This document shows positions 22,922-32,456 of a DNA stretch of 64,000 nt, piece by piece. The translations under genes and the position numbers were made by a program. Source of the DNA: Muriiphilus sp048268845 (lineage in GTDB: Bacteria; Pseudomonadota; Alphaproteobacteria; Rhodobacterales; Rhodobacteraceae); contig JBLWUQ010000013.1 of the NCBI GenBank assembly GCA_048268845.1, forward strand, positions 1 through 64,000. The letters run 5' to 3'. Each line of letters opens with the position of its first letter. Position 1 is the stretch's first letter. The notes below the pieces were generated by a model, which saw nothing but the letters and a program-made list of their open reading frames with translations, made no database searches and was not told the origin of the DNA.

Positions 22922-24946
22922 ATGGTGAACGCGAATAGAATCCTGACGGTCTCGTACGGCACCTTCAGTTGCACGCTGGAGGGCTTTGACGAGCCGTTCT
23001 CGACGATGAAATCCATCGCGGAATATTTCCGCGATCTCGCGGCCGATGACCGCTATTTCGGGGCGGAACCGCCGACCCCGGATGCCGAAATGCTGCACCG
23101 AATCGCCGAACGCGAGATCCAGCGCCGGGTCGAGTCGCGCATCAGCGAGACCGGTATCGTGCTGCGCCAGACCGATGAGGCGCCCGACCGCGCCAATCTC
23201 GCGCCGCCAGCCAGGGCCGAGGCGCCCGCCGCCGCGCCGAAGCCGGCCGAAGCGCCGGCCGAACCCGCCAGTTTCTCCGACAAGCTCCAACGCATCCGCG
23301 CCGTCGCCGCCCGCCCGGCCGAGCGTGGCGAATATGTCGAGGACGAGCAGGCCGAGGCGTTCTTTGTCGACACGCCGATCGAAACCGCCTTCGCGGATAT
23401 CGACGAGGATGCGGCGGATGCAACCGCCGAGGTCGAGGAGCCCTTGGCTGCCGTGGCCGAGGCCGCGCCTGACGACGAGGTGCCCGCCGAGACGCTCGAC
23501 GACACCACCGATCCGGCGGACTACGAGGCGCAGGCCTATGCGCCCGACGACGAGGACACCTTCGCCGGCGCGGCCGTGGTTCAGCCGGTCGCGGCCCGGC
23601 CCGCAGCGGCCCCGGCACCCGACACCGACGACGCCGCGATCAGCGCGGTTCTCGGCTCGCTCGGCCACCCGCCGGTGATGGAGGAAACCGACCCGCGCGC
23701 CGATCACGCGGTCGCGGACGACGCTCTGGACATGGACGCCACCGAGGACGAGGACGACGACCTCTTCGCCGAGATGGAAGACGAGGCCGAGGACTGGGAC
23801 GACGCCGACGATTGGGAAGACCTCGACGACGAGGACGACGAGGACGATGAACCCGCCATGACGGCGCAGGTCGAAATCTCCGCGGTCGCGATGAAGATCG
23901 AGATCGAGACGACCGACCGCGAAGACGACGCCGCGATCCAGCCGCGCCGCCCGGTCGCGCGGGTGATCAAGGTGCGCCGCGCCACCGCCGAGGAAGCCCG
24001 CCAGCCGATCGAGGTTCCCGGCGAAAGCACGCTGTCGGACGAGGACGAGGCGGAACTGGCGGCCGAACTGGCCGAAGTGCAGGCCGACGCCGAGCAGGAG
24101 GCAGCCGCCACCGATCCGCTCGCCATCGAGACCGACGAGCAGCCGGCCGACCGGATCGCGCCGCGCAAGGACCCGGTGCGCACCGCGTTTGACGATGTCG
24201 ACATGTCCGAAACCGATGTCGCCATCGACCGCATACTGGAAAAGACCAACACGCAGTTGAAAAGCGGCGAGGCGACCCGCCGGCGCCCGGCTATCCAGCA
24301 CCTCAAGGCGGCGGTTCAGGCCACCCGCGCCGACCGCGAGGCCGCCGGCGAGATTGTCGAGGACGACGATCCGCGCGATGCCTATCTCGAAGACCTCGCC
24401 CGCGTCGTGCGCCCGCGCCGCCCCGGCGCCGAGGGCGAGACCGCCAGCCGCCGCATGGCGCCGCTGGTCCTGGTGTCCGAACAGCGCATCGACGAGCGCC
24501 GCGACGAACCCGCAGGCAAGGACCATGCCGAGGGTCGTGGCAAACCGGACACCACCCATCCGGTGCGCCCGCGCCGTGTGACCAAGGGCAACCTCGCCCT
24601 GTCGCCCGACCTGTCGCTGGTCGAGGACGCCGTTTCGGCGCAGGGCGACACGCCGGAACCCGCGCCGCTGATCGAGGGCTTTCGCCACTATCTCGAAGAC
24701 AGCGATGTCGAGGGGACCGAGGAAATGTTCGAGGCGGCGCTGGCCTTCGTCACGCAGGAAGTCGGCCGCGCCAACGCCACCCGGCCGCAACTGATGACGC
24801 TGGTGATGAACGCATCCAGCGGCATCGGACGCGAGGACGCGCTGAACGCTTTCTCGGTATTGCTGCGTGACGGCCGGATCGAGCGGGTCAAGCGCGGCCA
24901 GTTTGTTCTGGGCGAGGCCAGCCGGTTCTTCGACCCGGACGAGTAA
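22922..24946 (+). CDS. 674-aa acidic, largely disordered conserved protein
   Basis: I do not recognise a function; relatives in Rhodobacterales are sometimes called CheA, but no HPt, histidine kinase or CheW domain is visible. Residues 1-80 are a compact conserved domain (TVSYGTFSCTLEGFDEPF, then MKSIAEYFRDLAADDRYFG and an Arg-rich helix). Residues about 90-580 are Ala/Pro/Asp/Glu-rich low complexity, with an almost purely acidic run at about 274-312. Residues about 590-674 form a second compact, helix-rich domain ending LRDGRIERVKRGQFVLGEAS, like a winged helix. No signal peptide or membrane segment. It stands alone, divergent from thiN, with terminator hairpins behind it. The two-ended layout suggests a scaffold or nucleic-acid-associated protein (inference). 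Confidence 0.85.
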   Translation: MVNANRILTVSYGTFSCTLEGFDEPFSTMKSIAEYFRDLAADDRYFGAEPPTPDAEMLHRIAEREIQRRVESRISETGIVLRQTDEAPDRANLAPPARAEAPAAAPKPAEAPAEPASFSDKLQRIRAVAARPAERGEYVEDEQAEAFFVDTPIETAFADIDEDAADATAEVEEPLAAVAEAAPDDEVPAETLDDTTDPADYEAQAYAPDDEDTFAGAAVVQPVAARPAAAPAPDTDDAAISAVLGSLGHPPVMEETDPRADHAVADDALDMDATEDEDDDLFAEMEDEAEDWDDADDWEDLDDEDDEDDEPAMTAQVEISAVAMKIEIETTDREDDAAIQPRRPVARVIKVRRATAEEARQPIEVPGESTLSDEDEAELAAELAEVQADAEQEAAATDPLAIETDEQPADRIAPRKDPVRTAFDDVDMSETDVAIDRILEKTNTQLKSGEATRRRPAIQHLKAAVQATRADREAAGEIVEDDDPRDAYLEDLARVVRPRRPGAEGETASRRMAPLVLVSEQRIDERRDEPAGKDHAEGRGKPDTTHPVRPRRVTKGNLALSPDLSLVEDAVSAQGDTPEPAPLIEGFRHYLEDSDVEGTEEMFEAALAFVTQEVGRANATRPQLMTLVMNASSGIGREDALNAFSVLLRDGRIERVKRGQFVLGEASRFFDPDE

Positions 24947-25002
24947 ACCGCCGGCCCGCTCCGCCGCTGCGGGCGGGCCGGAGGATCAAACCAGACGCGA
25001 GG

Positions 25003-25034
25003 CGGGGCCGGTCACTCGGCCCCGTCTTCGTTTT
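25003..25034 (+). terminator. Terminator of the 674-aa protein gene
   Basis: CGGGGCCG (25003-25010) and CGGCCCCG (25017-25024) form an 8-bp stem with 6-nt loop, followed by a T-rich stretch. It overlaps the 3' end of the DUF2842 gene on the other strand. A second GC stem (24951-24959 with 24973-24981) lies just upstream. Confidence 0.55.
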
Positions 25035-25242
25035 CAGGCTCGCCCCGCGCCACGCCGAGAAACAGCTTGCGCAGGGGCAGCATCCAGAGAAACCCGAGCA
25101 GGATGTAGAGGCCAAGCTCGACCAGGATCGGCGGGCGGTCGAACATCGCGACGATGCCGATGGCCAGCACGATATAGACCGGAAGCCCGACCAGAAGCAC
25201 GAAGATGGCCCAGCGTTTGCGGGCTTTCAGCGACAGGGCCAT
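25012..25242 (-). CDS. DUF2842 small membrane protein
   Basis: 76 residues with two membrane segments (about 10-33 and 38-58) separated by a short loop with MFDRPPILVELG; the order KARKRWA..LVGLPVYIVLA..LLGFLWMLPLRKLF is typical of DUF2842, an alphaproteobacterial family of unknown function. GAGGAGG lies before the ATG, 10 nt after the purA stop, so it is expressed with purA. Confidence 0.85.
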   Translation of the reverse strand: MALSLKARKRWAIFVLLVGLPVYIVLAIGIVAMFDRPPILVELGLYILLGFLWMLPLRKLFLGVARGEPENEDGAE

Positions 25243-25252
25243 GCGGTCCTCC

Positions 25253-26545
25253 TCAGTCGGCGAACGGGTCGGTGACGAGGATGGTATCCTCGCGCTCGGG
25301 GCTGGTCGAGAGCAGCGCCACCGGGCAGTCGATCAACTCCTCGACGCGGCGCACGTATTTCACCGCCGCCGCCGGCAGATCGGCCCAGCTGCGGGCACCC
25401 TCGGTCGATTCGCTCCAGCCTTCCAGCGTCTCGTAGACCGGCGTGACCCGTGCCTGCTGATCGGCGGCGGTCGGCAGATAGTCGAGGCGCTGGCCGTCCA
25501 GCTCGTAGCCGATGCAGATGTTCAGGGTCTCGAACCCGTCGAGCACGTCGAGCTTGGTCAGCGCGATGCCGTTCACCCCGGACGTGGCGCAGGTCTGGCG
25601 CACCAGCACCGCGTCGAACCAGCCGCAGCGGCGCTTGCGCCCGGTGACAGTGCCGAATTCGTGCCCGCGCTCGCCCAGACGCTGACCGTCGTCGTCGTGC
25701 AACTCGGTCGGAAACGGCCCCTCGCCGACGCGGGTGGTATAGGCCTTGACGATCCCCAGCACGAAGTCGATCGCCCCCGGCCCGACGCCGGTGCCGGTCG
25801 CGGCCTGCCCTGCGATCACGTTGGACGAGGTGACAAAGGGATAGGTGCCGAAGTCGATGTCGAGCAATGCCCCTTGCGCGCCCTCGAACAGGATGCGCTT
25901 GCCCGCCTTGCGCTGCTCATTGAGCACCTTCCAGACCGGGGCCGCATATTCAAGGATCGCCGGCGCAATGGCGTTGAGGTCGGCGATCAGCGCATCGCGG
26001 TCGATCGCATCAAGCCCCAGACCGGAACGCAGCGCGTTATGGTGCACCAGTGCGCGGTCAACCCGCAGCGCCAGCGTCGCCGGATCGGCAAGGTCCGCCA
26101 CCCGGATCACCCGGCGCCCGACCTTGTCCTCATAGCACGGCCCGATGCCGCGCCCGGTGGTGCCGATCTTGGCGACCGAGGCCTGACCCTCGCGCGCCCG
26201 GTCAAGTTCGCCGTGAAATGGCAGGATCAGGGGGGTATTCTCGGCGATCATCAGGGTTTCGGGGCTGATGACGACGCCCTGTTTGCGGATCGCCTCGATC
26301 TCGCGCACCAGGTGCCAGGGGTCGAGCACCACGCCGTTGCCGATCACGCTGAGCTTGCCGCCGCGCACCACGCCCGAGGGCAGCGCATTGAGCTTGAACA
26401 CCTCGCCGTCGATCACCAGCGTATGCCCGGCATTGTGACCGCCCTGAAACCGGCAGATCACATCGGCCCGCTCGCTGAGCCAGTCAACGATCTTGCCTTT
26501 TCCCTCATCGCCCCACTGGGCGCCTACGACGACGACGTTGGCCAT
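25253..26545 (-). CDS. purA: Adenylosuccinate synthase
   Basis: Forms adenylosuccinate from IMP, aspartate and GTP, the first committed step to AMP. 430 residues beginning MANVVVVGAQWGDEGKGKI, with the GTP-binding loop WGDEGKGK and the catalytic Asp, GGHNAGHT with the catalytic His, TTGRGIGPCYEDK and the C-terminal GVNGIALTKLDVLDG. GGGAG is six nucleotides before the ATG at 26545. Normal length. Co-oriented with DUF2842 behind it. Confidence 0.97.
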   Translation of the reverse strand: MANVVVVGAQWGDEGKGKIVDWLSERADVICRFQGGHNAGHTLVIDGEVFKLNALPSGVVRGGKLSVIGNGVVLDPWHLVREIEAIRKQGVVISPETLMIAENTPLILPFHGELDRAREGQASVAKIGTTGRGIGPCYEDKVGRRVIRVADLADPATLALRVDRALVHHNALRSGLGLDAIDRDALIADLNAIAPAILEYAAPVWKVLNEQRKAGKRILFEGAQGALLDIDFGTYPFVTSSNVIAGQAATGTGVGPGAIDFVLGIVKAYTTRVGEGPFPTELHDDDGQRLGERGHEFGTVTGRKRRCGWFDAVLVRQTCATSGVNGIALTKLDVLDGFETLNICIGYELDGQRLDYLPTAADQQARVTPVYETLEGWSESTEGARSWADLPAAAVKYVRRVEELIDCPVALLSTSPEREDTILVTDPFAD

Positions 26546-26579
26546 GCGCAACTCCCGAACCCATGTCAAAACCGACGGA

Positions 26580-26608
26580 CGTATAGCCGGGCGCGCGCCG
26601 GGGCGAAA
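26580..26608 (-). promoter_or_regulatory. Weak purA promoter candidate
   Basis: Minus strand: -10 TATACG (26580-26585), 17-nt spacer, poor -35 TTTCGC (26603-26608), about 35 nt before the purA ATG. Supported mainly by position and the -10. Confidence 0.28.
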
Positions 26609-26768
26609 CCCCAAACTGCCTGCGGCATTGCCGTGGCGCCGACGCTGATCCGGTTGTCGCCAGGATACCCGAGCGCCGTTCCCTGCCGGGTTTTTTCGTC
26701 TCGCCGCACTGGACAGGTGGCGCACCACGCGGCAATCCTGCGCCAATCGGGTCATGCACGAGGGGCAT

Positions 26769-27164
26769 ATGGGCGAGTTCTTGTTGCGTTGGGTCTTTGC
26801 CTTCCTGCTGCTGGCGGCGACCTACAATCCGACCGGGTTCAATTTCGTGCGCTGGTCGATGGACAGCGGGCAATCGGTGTCGGTGCTGGTGCTGTCGGGG
26901 CTGGTGCTCCTGATCGGCTACATCATCTACCTGCGCGCCACGCTGCGCTCGATCGGGCCGTTCGGCATGGTGCTGGTGCTGGCGCTTGTCGGGGCCATGT
27001 TGTGGGTCGCGCATGACCTTGGCTGGCTGAGTTTCCGCAACCCGACATGGAACACCTGGATCGGGCTTTTCGCGCTCAGCCTGGTGCTTGGCGTCGGGCT
27101 CAGCTGGAGCCATGTGCGCCGCCGCCTGACGGGTCAGTCCGACATGGACGATGTGGACGAATAG
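26769..27164 (+). CDS. DUF6524-type membrane protein
   Basis: 131 residues with four predicted membrane segments (about 5-20, 35-55, 62-85 and 92-112). The beginning GEFLLRWVFAFLLLAATYNP and NFVRWSMD fit a family of small proteins numbered DUF6524 in my memory; that name is less sure than the description. An acidic tail follows (SDMDDVDE). Start at 26769, with GAGGGG upstream. Divergent from purA; function unknown. Confidence 0.75.
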   Translation: MGEFLLRWVFAFLLLAATYNPTGFNFVRWSMDSGQSVSVLVLSGLVLLIGYIIYLRATLRSIGPFGMVLVLALVGAMLWVAHDLGWLSFRNPTWNTWIGLFALSLVLGVGLSWSHVRRRLTGQSDMDDVDE

Positions 27165-27205
27165 CCGCGTGCCGGTCTATTTCCCGCAGCGGGCCCACAG
27201 AGGGG

Positions 27206-27234
27206 TTGCGAAGCCGGGCCAAGGCTTCTAGATA
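27206..27234 (+). promoter_or_regulatory. secG promoter candidate
   Basis: -35 TTGCGA (27206-27211), 17-nt spacer, -10 TAGATA (27229-27234). The spacer is spanned by an inverted repeat GAAGCC-N7-GGCTTC (27210-27228). Predicted leader of about 24 nt. Confidence 0.5.
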
Positions 27235-27264
27235 CGCCCCGTCGCGCAAGCCGAAAGTCGCCCT

Positions 27265-27636
27265 ATGGAAAACGTCATCCTTGTCATCCACCTGCTGCTC
27301 GCGCTGGCGCTGATCGGCGTGGTGCTGCTGCAGCGCTCCGAAGGCGGCGGGCTTGGCATTGGCGGCGGCGGTGGCGGCGCGATATCGGCACGCGGCGCGG
27401 CTTCGGCACTGGGCAAGGTGACATGGGTGCTGGCGGCGGCCTTCCTGACCACCTCGATCACGCTGACAATCCTCTCGGCGCGCAGCGCGGCGACGGATTC
27501 GGTTGTCGACCGGGTGATCGAGCAGCCGGTCTCGCCGGATGCGGCCACGCCGGACGCGCCCGCAACCCCCGATGTCGGCGACCTGATGCCGCCGGTTCCG
27601 GGCAATGCGCCGGTGACGCCGCCGCGCGCGGACTGA
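27265..27636 (+). CDS. secG: Preprotein translocase subunit SecG
   Basis: Inner-membrane subunit of SecYEG that assists SecA-driven export. 123 residues. Two membrane segments (about 3-22 and 52-72) flank the conserved loop VVLLQRSEGGGLGIGGGGGG. The C-terminal about 40 residues are Pro/Ala/Asp-rich and unconserved, as in other alphaproteobacteria. Upstream of pyrG, the usual alphaproteobacterial neighbour. Confidence 0.93.
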   Translation: MENVILVIHLLLALALIGVVLLQRSEGGGLGIGGGGGGAISARGAASALGKVTWVLAAAFLTTSITLTILSARSAATDSVVDRVIEQPVSPDAATPDAPATPDVGDLMPPVPGNAPVTPPRAD

Positions 27637-27717
27637 TCGGCAGGCCGGGCCAGCCCCGGCCACAACCACTACACTTTGAGGGACCGGAGAATTCCGCCTC
27701 ATCATCTTGCGGTGCGG

Positions 27718-27747
27718 TTGCGCGCGGCCGGGAAACCGTGTTAGCCT
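27718..27747 (+). promoter_or_regulatory. pyrG promoter candidate
   Basis: -35 TTGCGC (27718-27723), 18-nt spacer, -10 TAGCCT (27742-27747), in the 196-nt secG-pyrG gap. The rest of the gap shows no terminator. Confidence 0.33.
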
Positions 27748-27832
27748 GACCTCCCGTGATGATGCGGATTCGCGCCGATTCCCAAGGCACGATCAGGCAT
27801 CGAAAAATAACGGTCACGGGGGCAGTCACCAC

Positions 27833-29479
<1,647 letters not shown>

Positions 29480-29485
29480 GCGCGC

Positions 29486-29514
29486 TTGCCCGATTGCGCC
29501 CTCGCCTCTACCCT
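29486..29514 (+). promoter_or_regulatory. Promoter candidate of the first TerB-like gene
   Basis: -35 TTGCCC (29486-29491), 17-nt spacer, -10 TACCCT (29509-29514), right after the pyrG stop. A GGGGAG ribosome site follows. Confidence 0.45.
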
Positions 29515-29540
29515 CTCGCGAAAACCGGGGAGATTACGGG

Positions 29541-29978
29541 ATGTTTGCCGAACTGCTTGCGCGCCTGACTGGCCACACGCCGGAAAAGCCGCTGCCCGAA
29601 CTTGACGCCCGCCTCGCGGTCGGCGCCCTTCTGGTCCGGGTCGCCAAATCCGACCAGCACTATGCGTTCGAGGAGATCGTCCAGATCGACAAGATCCTCG
29701 CCAGCCGGTTCGACCTGAACCCGGTCGAGGCCGCCAAGATGCGCGCGGAGTGCGAGCGCTTTGCCAGCGCCGCCCCCGACAGCAGCGAATTCACCACGAT
29801 GGTGCACAAGGCCGTGCCCTATGCCGAACGCGCGGCGCTGCTGGATGCGCTCTGGCAGGTCAGCCTGGCCGACCGGTCGCTGAAATCCGAGGAGGAGGCG
29901 TTCCTCGGCCGCATCGCCAGCGCGCTCGGGATCGCCGAAGGCGACGCCACCGGCATCGCCAACCGCCACAAGAACTGA
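29541..29978 (+). CDS. TerB-like (COG4103) protein, first copy
   Basis: 145 residues, all-helical, similar to TerB/DUF533-type metal-binding folds first named for tellurite resistance. Key features: ARLAVGALLVRVAKSDQHYAFEE (shown to its core VGALLVRVAKSD), where a conserved Asp/Glu pair marks the family, VPYAERAALLDALWQVSLAD and ADRSLKSEEEAFLGRIAS. A paralogue with the same order of motifs sits at 30344. No other ter gene is nearby, so tellurite resistance itself is not implied. Confidence 0.85.
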   Translation: MFAELLARLTGHTPEKPLPELDARLAVGALLVRVAKSDQHYAFEEIVQIDKILASRFDLNPVEAAKMRAECERFASAAPDSSEFTTMVHKAVPYAERAALLDALWQVSLADRSLKSEEEAFLGRIASALGIAEGDATGIANRHKN

Positions 29979-29988
29979 GGCGGCGCGG

Positions 29989-30297
29989 ATGGCCAAGGGA
30001 TACTGGATCGGTCGCGTCGATGTCGATGACATCGACGAATACATGAAATATGTGAAAGCGAACGCGAAACCCTTCGCGACCTACGGCGCGAGGTTCCTGA
30101 TCCGCGGCGGCCCCTTCGAGACCGTCGAGGGCACATCGCGGTCACGCAACGTGGTGATCGAGTTCCCGTCCTATGAGGCGGCGCGCGACTGCTACCATAG
30201 CGCCGAATACCAGGCGGCCAAGGCCCTGCGCGATCCGGTATCGAGGGCCGATATCGTCATCATCGAAGGCTATGACGGCCCGCAACCCGGCGAGTGA
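29989..30297 (+). CDS. DUF1330 domain protein
   Basis: 102 residues; small ferredoxin-like alpha/beta fold. Family signs: KGYWIGRVDVDDIDEYMKY at the start, FLIRGGPFETVEG, RNVVIEFPSYEAARDCYHS and EYQAAKALRDP. Such proteins resemble dimeric EthD/antibiotic monooxygenase folds but lack an assigned activity. It lies 10 nt after the first TerB-like gene, so they form one transcript. Confidence 0.9.
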   Translation: MAKGYWIGRVDVDDIDEYMKYVKANAKPFATYGARFLIRGGPFETVEGTSRSRNVVIEFPSYEAARDCYHSAEYQAAKALRDPVSRADIVIIEGYDGPQPGE

Positions 30298-30308
30298 CAG
30301 GGAAGTGA

Positions 30309-30337
30309 TTGGCAGGGCGCCGAAATAGCCCTATATC
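30309..30337 (+). promoter_or_regulatory. Promoter candidate of the second TerB-like gene (leaderless)
   Basis: -35 TTGGCA (30309-30314), 17-nt spacer, -10 TATATC (30332-30337). The gene ATG is at 30344, exactly where transcription should begin; there is no ribosome site. Confidence 0.5.
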
Positions 30338-30343
30338 GTCCCC

Positions 30344-30781
30344 ATGTTTGAAAGCCTGATAAGCACCCTTTTCGCCACCGAACCCGAACTGCTTGACGAC
30401 GGCGATGCCCGCCTCGCGCTGACCGCGCTTCTGGTGCGGATCGCGCGGTCGGATTACGACTATGCCAGGGCCGAGATCGACGAGATCGAGCAGATCATCG
30501 CCGCGCGCTACGGGCTGTCGCAGGCCGAGGCGACCGAGTTGCGCCACTCAGCCGAGGCGCTCGAGGCCGAGGCGCCCGACACGGTGCGTTTCACCCGCGC
30601 GATCAAGGAAGCGGTGCCCTATGACCAACGCGTGCGCGTGGTCGAAAGCGCCTGGGGCGTGGTTCTGGCCGACGGCGCACGCGCCAACGAGGAAAACGCG
30701 CTGATGCGGCTGATCGCGAGCCTTCTGGGGGTCGAGGACCGGGATTCCAACATTGCACGCCAGAAAGCGGCCCGAAGCTGA
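30344..30781 (+). CDS. TerB-like (COG4103) protein, second copy
   Basis: 145 residues, same length and motif order as the gene at 29541: ALTALLVRIARSDYDYARAEI, VPYDQRVRVVESAWGVVLAD and NEENALMRLIASLLGV. Identity between the copies is moderate by eye, so the duplication is not recent. The ATG lies 6 nt past a good -10, implying a leaderless mRNA, while the first copy has a normal ribosome site; the two may be expressed under different conditions. Confidence 0.85.
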   Translation: MFESLISTLFATEPELLDDGDARLALTALLVRIARSDYDYARAEIDEIEQIIAARYGLSQAEATELRHSAEALEAEAPDTVRFTRAIKEAVPYDQRVRVVESAWGVVLADGARANEENALMRLIASLLGVEDRDSNIARQKAARS

Positions 30782-30868
30782 GAACTGCCGCCGCGTCAAG
30801 TATTTGCCCGTTGCAATATGGGGCGATTTGCGCCCTACTCCCAGCCCGAAGCAACCAGCCAGGCAGAC

Positions 30869-31648
30869 GTGACCGACACCGATCCACCCGTTATCGAGAT
30901 CCGCAACCTTCATAAGGCCTTCGGCAACCTGGAGGTTCTCAAGGGAGTCGACCTGGTCGCGCCGCGCGGTCATGTGATTGCGCTGATCGGCTCGTCCGGG
31001 TCGGGCAAGTCCACGCTGCTGCGCTGCGCCAACCTGCTCGAGGACAGCCAGCAGGGCGACATCCTGTTCGAGGGCGAACCGATCGTCTGGCGCGGCGAAG
31101 GCGCCGGGCGCCACCCCGCCGACCGCGCCCAGGTCACGCGCATCCGCACCAACCTGTCGATGGTGTTCCAGCAGTTCAACCTGTGGTCGCACATGTCGAT
31201 CCTGCACAATGTGATGGAAGCGCCGGTGACGGTGCTGGGCCGCGACAAGGCCGAGGTCGAGGCCGCCGCGCGCGGCTATCTCGACAAGGTCGGGATCGGC
31301 GACAAGTGCGAGGCTTGGCCGGCGCAATTGTCGGGCGGCCAGCAACAGCGCGCCGCGATCGCCCGCGCGCTCTGCATGGAGCCGCGCGCGATCCTGTTTG
31401 ACGAACCCACTTCGGCGCTCGATCCCGAACTGGAACAAGAGGTGATCCGCGTCATCAAGGATCTGGCCGCCGAGGGCCGGACCATGGTGATCGTCACCCA
31501 CGACATGCGGCTTGCCGCCGATGTGGCCGATCACGTGATCTTCCTGCATCTTGGCAAGATCGAGGAAGAAGGCCCGCCCGAGGCGGTCTTCGGAAATCCG
31601 CAAACCGAGCGGCTGCAACAGTTCCTGTCGCACAGCGCTCAACACTGA
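30869..31648 (+). CDS. Polar amino-acid/amine ABC transporter, ATPase
   Basis: Energises uptake through the two permeases downstream. 259 residues from a GTG at 30869; an ATG at 30818 would add 17 residues but has no ribosome site and lies at or before a plausible transcription start. Walker A GSSGSGKST (41-49), Q-loop FQQFNLWSH, signature LSGGQQQR (154-161), Walker B AILFDEP (175-181) and switch His in VTHD. Belongs to the HisP/GlnQ/OccP branch (histidine, Lys/Arg/Orn, octopine). Substrate is best judged from the linked ligase and amidotransferase, suggesting a basic amine. Confidence 0.9.
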   Translation: MTDTDPPVIEIRNLHKAFGNLEVLKGVDLVAPRGHVIALIGSSGSGKSTLLRCANLLEDSQQGDILFEGEPIVWRGEGAGRHPADRAQVTRIRTNLSMVFQQFNLWSHMSILHNVMEAPVTVLGRDKAEVEAAARGYLDKVGIGDKCEAWPAQLSGGQQQRAAIARALCMEPRAILFDEPTSALDPELEQEVIRVIKDLAAEGRTMVIVTHDMRLAADVADHVIFLHLGKIEEEGPPEAVFGNPQTERLQQFLSHSAQH

Positions 31649-31684
31649 TACTGATGAAAACGTCTGACCAAGGGAGTGAAAAAG

Positions 31685-32404
31685 ATGAGAAAACTGATCC
31701 TGACCACCGCCGCGCTGGCACTGTCGGCCGGCCTTGCCCATGCCCAGGACACGACCGTGCGCATGGGAACCGAGGGCGCCTATGAGCCGTGGAACTACAT
31801 CAACGACAAGGGCGAGGTAGACGGGTTCGAGCGCGAGCTGGGCGACGAGCTGTGCAAGCGCGCCGGGCTGACCTGCGAATGGGTCACGAACGACTGGGAT
31901 TCGATCATCCCCAACCTCGTTTCGGGCAACTACGACACGATCATCGCGGGCATGTCGATCACGCCGGAACGCGATGAGGTGATCGACTTCACCCAGAACT
32001 ACACGCCGCCCGATCCCTCCGCCTTCCTGGCGAAGTCGACCGATATCGACGTCACCGGCGCGGTCATCGCCGCCCAGACCGGCACGATCCAGGCCGCCTT
32101 CGTGGCCGAACAGGGCTGGACCGTGGTCGAGTTCCCGACGCCGGAAGACACCGTTGCCGCCGTGCGCTCGGGCGAGGCCGACGCGGTGCTTGCCGACAAG
32201 TCCTACCTTGCCCCGATCGCGGCGGAAGACCCCGATCTGGTGCTGCTCGAGCGTGAAGAGATGATCGGCGGCGGCGTCGGCATGGGCCTGCGCGAAAGCG
32301 ACACCGAGCTGCGCGAGAAGTTCGACGCCGCGATCCAGTCGATGAAGGACGACGGCTCGCTCAATGCGCTGATCGAGAAATGGGCCGTGGCCTCGACGTT
32401 CTGA
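31685..32404 (+). CDS. ABC transporter periplasmic solute-binding protein (family 3)
   Basis: Periplasmic receptor delivering substrate to the permeases. 239 residues with a signal peptide about 1-20 (LALSAGLAHAQ). Mature protein shows the family 3 order: TEGAYEPWNYINDKGEVDGF, DWDSIIPNLVSGNYD, and MSITPERDEVIDFTQNY. The Glu/Trp/Asp-rich pocket fits ligands with a positive amine, by analogy with Lys/Arg/Orn-binding proteins. The ATG at 31685 has AGGGAG eight nucleotides upstream; the in-frame GTG three codons earlier is too close to it. Confidence 0.92.
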   Translation: MRKLILTTAALALSAGLAHAQDTTVRMGTEGAYEPWNYINDKGEVDGFERELGDELCKRAGLTCEWVTNDWDSIIPNLVSGNYDTIIAGMSITPERDEVIDFTQNYTPPDPSAFLAKSTDIDVTGAVIAAQTGTIQAAFVAEQGWTVVEFPTPEDTVAAVRSGEADAVLADKSYLAPIAAEDPDLVLLEREEMIGGGVGMGLRESDTELREKFDAAIQSMKDDGSLNALIEKWAVASTF

Positions 32405-32413
32405 GCCGCGCCC

Positions 32414-32440
32414 GGCCCTCCGCACAGGCTGCGGGGGGCC
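32414..32440 (+). promoter_or_regulatory. Intercistronic stem-loop after the binding-protein gene
   Basis: 11-bp stem with one G-U pair (arms 32414-32424 and 32430-32440, 5-nt loop), no U tract. In ABC operons such stems stabilise the binding-protein mRNA so that it is made in excess over the permeases. Confidence 0.5.
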
Positions 32441-32456
32441 GACCGCGTTCCTCACG

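Noticed and set aside
22838..24790. 650-codon open frame antisense to the acidic protein gene
   Set aside because: Arises because GAC/GAG/GCC-rich codons leave no stops on the opposite strand; no ribosome site, and Gly/Arg/Val-rich low-complexity product.
29541..30781. Tellurite resistance operon
   Set aside because: Only TerB-like proteins are present; TerC, TerD and TerZ homologues are missing.
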